This document shows positions 57,249 to 64,000 of a DNA stretch of 64,000 nt, piece by piece. Every line of letters begins with the position of its first letter. The first letter of the stretch is position 1. Under the pieces are notes generated by a model. That model was not told where the DNA came from. It made no database searches and worked only from the letters and a program-made list of their open reading frames with translations. The stretch is taken from positions 7,130,001 through 7,194,000 of the forward strand of contig CM075348.1 of the NCBI GenBank assembly GCA_037693485.1, given 5' to 3'. This DNA comes from Kitagawia praeruptora (taxonomy: Eukaryota > Streptophyta > Magnoliopsida > Apiales > Apiaceae). The position numbers and the translations under genes are program-made.

Positions 57249-60200
57249 ATGGCAAAGAAACAGAAGAAATGCGAAAAACAATCGGGAAAGGGAATTAAGA
57301 GTCATGCAGATGGTGCAGACCCTCCCATCATAAACAATAAAGAAAAGCAGCAGGTGGAGGATGATGGAAAACATGTGGATGTGAAAGCATTGAAAGGTCA
57401 AGGAGAAAACTCTACAAAAGCTGCCTCCCCCACCCCCGTAGACTCAAACATGGGCACAGTTACTAGTACTGAATCTGCAAAAAAAAGAGCAGTGCGAGGT
57501 GTTTCTGGCATGCACAAAGTTGCCATGAAGAAAGCACAAGGGAAGAAGATTAAAATCAGGTACAATCGTAGTGGTGTTCCTATCGGAGAAACTAGATGCA
57601 CGTTGCAGTCCTATGTAGGCATGCTAGCCAGGACAATGGCACCGATCGATATACCATCATGGCCAAAAGTGGATGATGATTTAAAAGCAAAAATATGGAG
57701 TGATGTTCAGGTAGAATAAAATTTGTTTTAATTTTTGAATTATAACATATAACCATTTAAAAATGTTAGAAATGGTAGAATAATTGATTTTCCTCTGTTT
57801 TTCCTTCAGGGTACGTTCAAAGTGGAACCGGAAAGTGAGCATTTTATTTTGATGTCTGCTGGTGCAAAGTGGAGACAGTTCAAGTCCAAGTTAACATGTG
57901 ATTATGTGATGCCTTTTATTGGTCAAAAGAAAAAGTTAGCGAAGCCCCCGAGGAAGTATGCTTTTGTTGGTAAGGAGGCATGGAAAAGATTTGTTGCAAC
58001 CAGGAACACCGATGATTGGAAGGTATGCGGTATAGGGCAGTAATATTTGAAGTATGATGCGGGAACCTTGAATAATTCTCTATAAGCATGCATACTGATT
58101 AAAAGAATTAATTTTATGCAGGAACTTAATAAAGAGCAAAGTGAGAGAGTGAGTGAGCGAAAATATCCCCACAAGATGTCAAGGAAAGGATATGTTGATG
58201 TGCAAGAGGAAGAAGTATGCATTTATAGAAAAAATTAATAATTTTTTTTCAAGCATTTTCATTTTTTAAGTGCCTGGTGACAATTTTTTTTGTTTATTTA
58301 TTTTTGGCAAGAGGCGGCGGGACGGATGGATCCCGAGGAAGATCCTGATCGGGCAATTTTATGGAAACTTGGTCGTATGAAAGATAGTGAAAATGATGAA
58401 GAACTGGCTGAGATATATGGCAGAATTGTAAGATTTTTTTCCTTTTATACTTTATTATTTCACGTCGAATTTAAGAGCAGTCCATAATTTGAGTCATGCA
58501 TTAACAGGATGATTTGCTCGAAAAGAAGCGTACGGGTGAATTTGTTCCTAGCGGAATGAGTGATGTGCTGAGTACTGCATTGCAAACACCTGAGCATTCA
58601 GGTAGGGTAAGGGGAGTTGGAAGCTTCATCAGTCCATCAAAATACTTCAACATGCCAAAAAAGAGAAAAAACCAAAGTTCCAAAGCTGAAAAAGAGACGA
58701 AGGATGAGCTTGAAAAAACAAAGGCTGAGCTTGAAAGAACTAAGGCCGAATTTTCATCGCAGATTGACGAGCTCAAGGCCATGATGGCCAGTTTTCAATC
58801 ACCAAATTTATCTGACAAAGCAAGTTGTCCACTAGAACAACCTGATGAATTGATGGCCAACAATGAGGATGATGATATGTTTATTGTACCTGTTCCCGTA
58901 CGCCCCTCTTCTCCACCTGGAAACAAGGTAAAACAGTTACGCGCACACACACACACAGATATATAAATACAAGTCAAGGTTTTAATGGGATATGATTTGT
59001 GATGATGGATACTTACAATTTAACGCATATATCTAGGGTCCAAGAAAATGTGAGCTGGCAGTTGATAACATAGACAATAAGGTAGCTTTTGGTAGGGTTG
59101 TACCTGAAGCTGACGCGGGTAAGTCGGTACATGGAGTGCCTCTGCAACCGGGACATGTTCGTGTCTCGGTGGATGGAGTCATCAAGGGAGATGCCTTGGT
59201 TCCGGTGCCCATAGTTGGTGAAATTGAGACCGTCCGCCAAGCTGTTGGGTCTTATTTAGCGTGGCCTCGGGACATGGTCTCCTTCACCCCCACACTAGCT
59301 AAGGCACGTAGAGTTAATTAAGGATATTTTACAGTTAATCACTTGAATAATATGTAGATATATGAACTTGCATAATGAGAATTGTATTTAGATATCATTT
59401 TATTGTTTATGTGCAGAAAAGGAAAAATGAAGTTCAGTCAACAAAGAAGCCAAAAAATGAATTAGACAGGCTGCATGAGATGTTTGCAAATGTGAATCCC
59501 GATAAAAAATTTCCTCATCGCTTTAAGTTGTTGTACAAACATGTTGTTACCTATATGGCAGAAAAAGGAGATTCCATTCAGATTGGATGTGATGAAGATG
59601 TGTTTGGAGTTGCAAAAACTTTATACGTGGTGCATGAGAATGTAATTGATTTGTTGAAGTTTGGAATGATTGGCGGGGCCGTTATATCAACTTACATGGC
59701 GTAATTTTTTCCCCTTCTCTTCAAAATTTTGTCTCAACTTTTTCTTAATTTAATACGAATATTTATGGAAAAATGTTTATATTTAATCTGTAGGTATTTG
59801 TCTACTGTGGTTGCTGCGAGGAATTTGGATATGTTTGTGTTTGCTGATCCTAGAGCCACATTCAAATTGAATGATGATTTTCAAGCTTACATTGTTAATA
59901 GGCTGATGGCTGCACCTTCGCGGATATTATTCTTGCCTCATAATGAATAGTAAGCCTATCTAGTGTTTATACTTAATAGTATTTAGCCAGAAAAAAATAC
60001 TCTACTGTTAGTTTGTAATAGTATTTACAGTTAAGACTAATATGTGTGGTAGTTGTAACTTCATATAATTAATTTATAATCTAACGACTGATTATTTTTA
60101 TCATAAAACAGCTATCATTGGATTTTGATATTGATTTGGGATTCAGAAATTTTCATTCTCAATCCATTGCATTCCAACAAGTTTGATGTGCTAGAAGCAG

Positions 60201-60769
60201 CGTTAGTACGGTAATACTTTTTTACCCTCTGATTTTGATATATATATATATACATATAAGTCGTGGATTTCTCGGGTTTTATGCTATTTCTTAATTAATA
60301 CTCTTCTACAGAGCTGTCCGATCTTACAATGCTCAAACCGGACGTGTAAACAAAAATCCTAAAGTTAAAAATCTTCTGGTCAGTATTCTGCTCACTTTAA
60401 CTTAGGTTATTTATAGTTTATTTCAATATATTTGGTTACACAGATCGATACTTTGGTTATTATTGGATTAGGGATCCCCTAAACAACCCGGTGGGACTGA
60501 ATGTGGGTATGTAGTCATGCGCTACATGAAGGACATAATTGAAGACAAGGAAATGGAATGTATGACCAAGGTGTGTGGTTTAATTTCTGTGATTTAACAG
60601 AATATATTTAAGTTTCTTGGTTTTGGGTGCATGCACAATTTTTAAGATGTTCTACTGATCTGTTTAATATTCACAGTGGGCTGCGAAGAATCGGAAGAGT
60701 ATTTATACAGAGGAGGATCTTGACGTCGTCCGTTGTGAGGCACTTGATTATATCCAGGGATTTGTGTAA
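57249..60769 (+). CDS. CACTA 2 second gene: Transposase_24-like region plus Ulp1/C48 SUMO-protease-like domain, 12 exons
   Basis: Exons: 57249-57710, 57810-58022, 58122-58214, 58314-58427, 58508-58927, 59037-59303, 59417-59700, 59794-59949, 60112-60210, 60312-60378, 60472-60570, 60677-60769. They sum to 2367 bp and join without stop or shift into 788 aa. All introns are GT-AG except the sixth, which reads AAG|GC...AG. Domains: a basic N-terminus, a Transposase_24 (Ptta/En/Spm) region (about 140-300; WPKVDDDLKAKIW, EAWKRFVATRNT), a Lys/Glu coiled coil (about 365-400), a DUF8039-like block (VSVDGVIKGDALVPVP), and a C-terminal C48 peptidase with the triad His in YHWILI, Asp in IWDSE and Cys in QPGGTECGY. 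Proteins of this layout in plant CACTA elements are presumed to process or bind SUMO-type substrates; the actual role is unknown. Confidence 0.82.
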
Positions 60770-61084
60770 TTATCGACGACAAACTGAATGGCTTTCAAGC
60801 CTTAGTCTGCTGCTACTATTTTGTTAAGTTTTCTAGCTAGCTAGTACTGTTATTTTAGTTAAGCAGCTGTTTTATGTACTTGACTGTGGATGGTGTAATG
60901 TTTGGATGGTTTTGGTTGGTGTACCTAGTAGATGTTAATGAATTATGTGAATGTTTTGTATTGCTTTTGGGTAATGTCAAATTGCTAACTTTGGTGAATG
61001 TTTTGTATACTGAATTACAAGGTTGCTGCCGTTCTAATTATGAACGTGCATGCGGATTTTGATATTTTTTTGGTAATTTTTGGG
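60770..61084. other. CACTA 2 3' region
   Basis: Probable 3' UTR of the Ulp1-type gene; no further gene seen. Confidence 0.5.
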
Positions 61085-61520
61085 CACATAATTATACAAT
61101 TATAACACATCACATTGTTATTGAAAAACGATGTTAAAACCCAGAACTGACATCAATTTGAGCCTATACCACATCACCTATAAACTGATGTCTAATATGG
61201 AAATTTCATGGATTTATTTTACATCGGTTAAAAAACGATGTGGTATATACTTTACAACATCGGTTTCCTATTCAACACCGATGTCGTATACACTTTACAA
61301 CATCGGTTAGGAACTGATGTAATAAGTACTTTACAACATCGGTTTCCTATTCAACACCGATGTCGTATACACTTTACAACATCGGTTAGGAACTGATGTA
61401 ATAAGTAGTTTTTAACATCGGCCCTGAACCGATGTAAAACACATAGACTTTTAACCTCACATAGCTAGACATCGGTTTTGGAAATTTTTAACATCGGTCC
61501 AGAACCGATGTCTATTGACT
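61085..61520. repeat. Right subterminal CATCGGTT repeats of CACTA 2
   Basis: Many ACATCGGTT / AACCGATGT copies. A 79-bp unit starting TTTACAACATCGGTTTCC is exactly duplicated at 61251-61329 and 61330-61408 except for the last base. Confidence 0.9.
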
Positions 61521-61537
61521 TATTTGGCGTAGTGTTA

Positions 61538-63189
61538 ACATTCATTAATTTGATTAATATTTATTGTTAATTGGATTTTTGTTTATGTTTTCGTTTAGTA
61601 AAACCGGCTCAAGATCTATATCTTTCCCATAACTCAAAATTTCTTTCTACAGATGTGATTGCTTACATTGTAAATCTTTTGAAATCACAATTGTATATCA
61701 TTCTATCTCTATTGCTCATATTCTGTGATGCAGGTTCATCTAAATGGAGTTTTGTTTTCTCACATGATTAGTCATGAGGTTGTAAACCCAACAACTTTTA
61801 TCCCAGACTACAGTCAAACTCAAACACATTCTATCTTACACTCTAAAAGGAAGTAACCTATCAGACTAAAGGTCACCAGGGAGTAACTGCACATGATGCA
61901 GCAAATAAGGATGTGTGGGATATTCAGTTGGAGAGTCACTACCTTATACACTAACCAAAATATTTCATATGCACAAAGTGAGATTGCATACACTAAGGAT
62001 GAATTGACGGAAACCTGTAATCCAACCATTTTACGGTTAGGATTATAAGTTAAAGGTTCTTTAATGAACTAAGTGTCTTCACAGACATAAGAAGGAAATA
62101 TTGATCTCAATGCTAAATTTCTAGATCATTGTTTACCTTCTCAGAATTCAAATCTGAAAACCTTAAAAAGGGAAAATTAGCAACTTGTAGATTATGACTC
62201 AGATTCGTCTGACGAGTCCAACAAGGATTTGGGATTTGCGAACTCTCATTGCACCACCACTGACCTCTCTTGAAGGGGCTAGGGTGATTTTTCCTTGCAG
62301 GTACACTAATGGATGTTGGAGCTATGAGTGATACGAGTGATACACCAGTGAGCAAGAGTGCAAACACAGAGGGAAATGAGACACTCAACACAAATGAGTG
62401 GAGAGAAGAGTGAAACACTTGTGAGGTACACTAAACACTATCACACACTCACAGTGAGGAAGAAAGTAAAACTTCCTTTCTAACAAAGAACTCTATAATT
62501 GGTACAACTACTTTGTCAACTAGTTGATTGGAGGATTCCTCAACTAAGGGGGAGAAGTAAAGGGGTACAAGAAAAAGGAGAGTAGGTTAGAAAGGGGGAG
62601 CATTTACAGACTGTGCTTAGGAGGATAAGCAAGTCAAGTTACTAAGGGGGAGATTTAGATGGAGAAGTAAGGGGACTTTCAGTTGTTGTGTTGAAAGTGG
62701 AGATATAAGGAGGAGTACATCACAATACTATTATATTAGTCTTTCAATGTACTATGTATAAAGGCTAAGTGGAGGAGTAGTATATTTCCCAGAAATTATA
62801 GAAATGGTATTGATTCACCATTGTCTACATAGTAGGAACAGTTGTTTTTCTTAAGTGAGAAAAGCTGTGTCAGAAAAGGGAAGTGATTGTAAATCAAGAA
62901 CTGCTGATAATCACCAATGTAAGATGTGAAGGATTATAAGGCAGAGATATAAAAAATCAGAAATGAAGATGAGTTATCTATTGAAGGTCAGTTCAGTGCT
63001 AGAGGAACAATCATCTATCATTTCATAAACTGAGGATTCTGGAATTGTTAAATCTAAACCAGAGAAATTTTTTTAATGTACTATTTGCTAAGCTCTTAAA
63101 TGCTTAATCTTTTTCTTGTTTAAGTGAGTTAGTTGAGTTATCCTCTAGGTATTTGCTTGTTATTGTCTAACAAACAAATAGGGGGAGAT
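61538..63189 (+). other. Copia 3 region between CACTA 2 and the 3' LTR
   Basis: No intact envelope-like or other frame. Purine-rich AAGGGGGAG strings occur at about 62547, 62591 and 62643 as well as at the true polypurine tract. Confidence 0.6.
63178..63189 (+). promoter_or_regulatory. Copia 3 polypurine tract
   Basis: ATAGGGGGAGAT directly before the 3' LTR start TGAAAGGC. Confidence 0.85.
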
Positions 63190-63678
63190 TGAAAGGCATA
63201 TGATGTAGCCTATTTGTATTTCGAGGATACAACTCAACTTAAACAAGATTGTAATAGTTAATAGTATATAGACTGTCACAAGGAATCTCAGATTGTATTA
63301 TCTGTCAAAAGAAAAAGATCAAGGTCAATCTACAGACTTGAAGAATTACTACATTGAAAGAAGCTCAGACATCTGATCAAGCCTCAGTGGAGTATTCGTT
63401 AAGAAGTGGATTCATTTAAAGTGACAGAGATTTCAAGGTGACAGAGACAGTACAGAAGATTAAATAGAGAGAGGAGAAAAGAAAAGGAACCAGATTTTAA
63501 AGTCAATATATGAAGAACAGTCATTGCGGTTAGTCACTCATGAACCAGACAATACATTGAGTGTCACATTTAACAGTGGTTGTTCATCATTAACTTCAGT
63601 GGTTCAAGCTATCAAGACTGGTATGTGAGAAAATCATAAATTAATTAACCACAAGGATTTTACTATCAAGTGGACTGG
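63190..63678 (+). repeat. Copia 3 3' LTR, first 489 bp
   Basis: Matches 38385-38873 with about four substitutions, then stops abruptly at a new element. Confidence 0.92.
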
Positions 63679-64000
63679 TGATAAGTGGATTTTATATCCA
63701 CTTGGAGCATTCTAAATCGGCTTAAATTGATTGTCTTGGACTCAAGTTTCTTGTAGTTTTGATGTGTTTTGCTTAGTTGTGCAGATTTACAAGGATGTTG
63801 ATTAAGGTTGATGCTTCTATCGTTTTTGGAGAATAAATTAGTTAAAATTCGGATTTCTGAGACGGTTGCGCAGTCTACACTGTTTTGGACATATCTGGAG
63901 TTCTAGAAGTCTGTTTTCAGCGATCTTACTGCCCACGCGAAGCCTGGGATATTTTCTACAATGTGGGATAGGATTCCCAGGAGCAAATTGCGCCGGGTAG
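63679..64000. mobile_element. Start of another LTR-type element nested in the Copia 3 LTR, cut by window end
   Basis: Begins TGATAAGTGGATTTTATATC, with the inverted pair AAGTGGAT / ATCCACTT, a form common at the starts of plant Ty3/gypsy LTRs. Neither the other LTR nor a TSD can be checked here. Confidence 0.5.

Larger units (their letters stand above)
51894..61534 (+). mobile_element. CACTA 2: En/Spm element with Tnp2 and Ulp1-type genes (9641 bp)
   Basis: Ends CACTACGCCAAA and its complement, TSD TTA (51891-51893 and 61535-61537). Subterminal CATCGGTT repeats occur in both orientations at both ends. It contains a decayed Tnp2 transposase gene and a multi-exon gene with a Transposase_24-like region and a C48 protease domain, both on the plus strand. 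Confidence 0.93.
38385..63678 (+). mobile_element. Copia 3: SIRE/Maximus-like Ty1/copia element carrying two CACTA insertions
   Basis: The 5' LTR (38385-40323) and the start of the 3' LTR (63190-63678) match with about four differences in 488 bp. Primer site, gag, protease, integrase, RT, RNase H and polypurine tract follow in copia order. The long LTR and long spacer after pol resemble the SIRE/Maximus lineage, but no envelope-like frame is seen. CACTA elements occupy 41559-46399 and 51894-61534. The 3' LTR is cut at 63678 by another insertion. Gag-pol has several stops and frameshifts although the LTRs are young. Confidence 0.92.

Noticed and set aside
61820..62418. Minus-strand frames in the Copia 3 3' region as an envelope or antisense gene
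   Set aside because: Short, on the wrong strand for an envelope gene and without recognisable motifs.

Overview
This window looks like gene-poor, repeat-rich nuclear DNA of a flowering plant, probably a eudicot. The evidence is the set of element families: plant L1-type LINEs with a DUF4283/CCHC ORF1, three Ty1/copia elements, CACTA (En/Spm) elements with Tnp2 and Ulp1-type genes, a Helitron-like repeat, PIF/Harbinger-type and foldback MITEs, and captured exons of plant PP2C and inositol-phosphorylceramide synthase genes. I cannot name the species. No rRNA, tRNA or CRISPR array is visible.

Layout. 1-1946: 3' part of a LINE with a broken ORF2. 1947-4600: first copy (A) of a duplicated block that carries part of a Harbinger-type MITE, a non-autonomous Helitron-like element and a 268-bp miniature LTR element. 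4600-8800: AT-rich DNA with one poly(A)-tailed insertion and a degenerate tandem array. 8800-11600: the only host-like gene model, a 3-exon gene for a 68-aa protein with one membrane segment. 11605-17141: a full-length LINE with both ORFs open and perfect target-site duplications. 17156-19497: nothing recognised. 19498-24686: Copia 1, minus strand, with apparently identical 330-bp LTRs and one frameshift. 24920-25742: a Harbinger-type MITE holding a tandem array, overlapping the second copy (B) of the duplicated block (25573-27876). 27741-28915: a terminal-inverted-repeat element. 30366-37670: four related TIR elements in a row. The last is split by a small hairpin-rich insert, which is itself split by Copia 2 (32345-37488, minus strand, 244-bp LTRs, two in-frame stops).

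38385-64000 is one large nest. Copia 3 (plus strand, SIRE/Maximus-like, 1.94-kb LTR) has a CACTA element inserted in gag (41559-46399, TSD GTA) and a second CACTA element inserted downstream of pol (51894-61534, TSD TTA). Its 3' LTR is cut at 63678 by the start of another LTR-type element that runs off the window. The first CACTA has no transposase; it carries exons of a PP2C gene and of an inositol-phosphorylceramide synthase gene, plus a 175-bp satellite-like array. The second CACTA has a decayed Tnp2 transposase gene beside a 12-exon gene whose exons join without a break into a 788-aa protein with a Transposase_24-like region and a C48 (Ulp1) protease domain.

The most noteworthy items are the gene-capturing CACTA with its internal satellite, the intact Ulp1-type gene next to a broken transposase, the very young Copia 1, the intact LINE, the miniature LTR element with 41-bp LTRs, and the foldback MITEs whose central hairpins contain G-box-like motifs.
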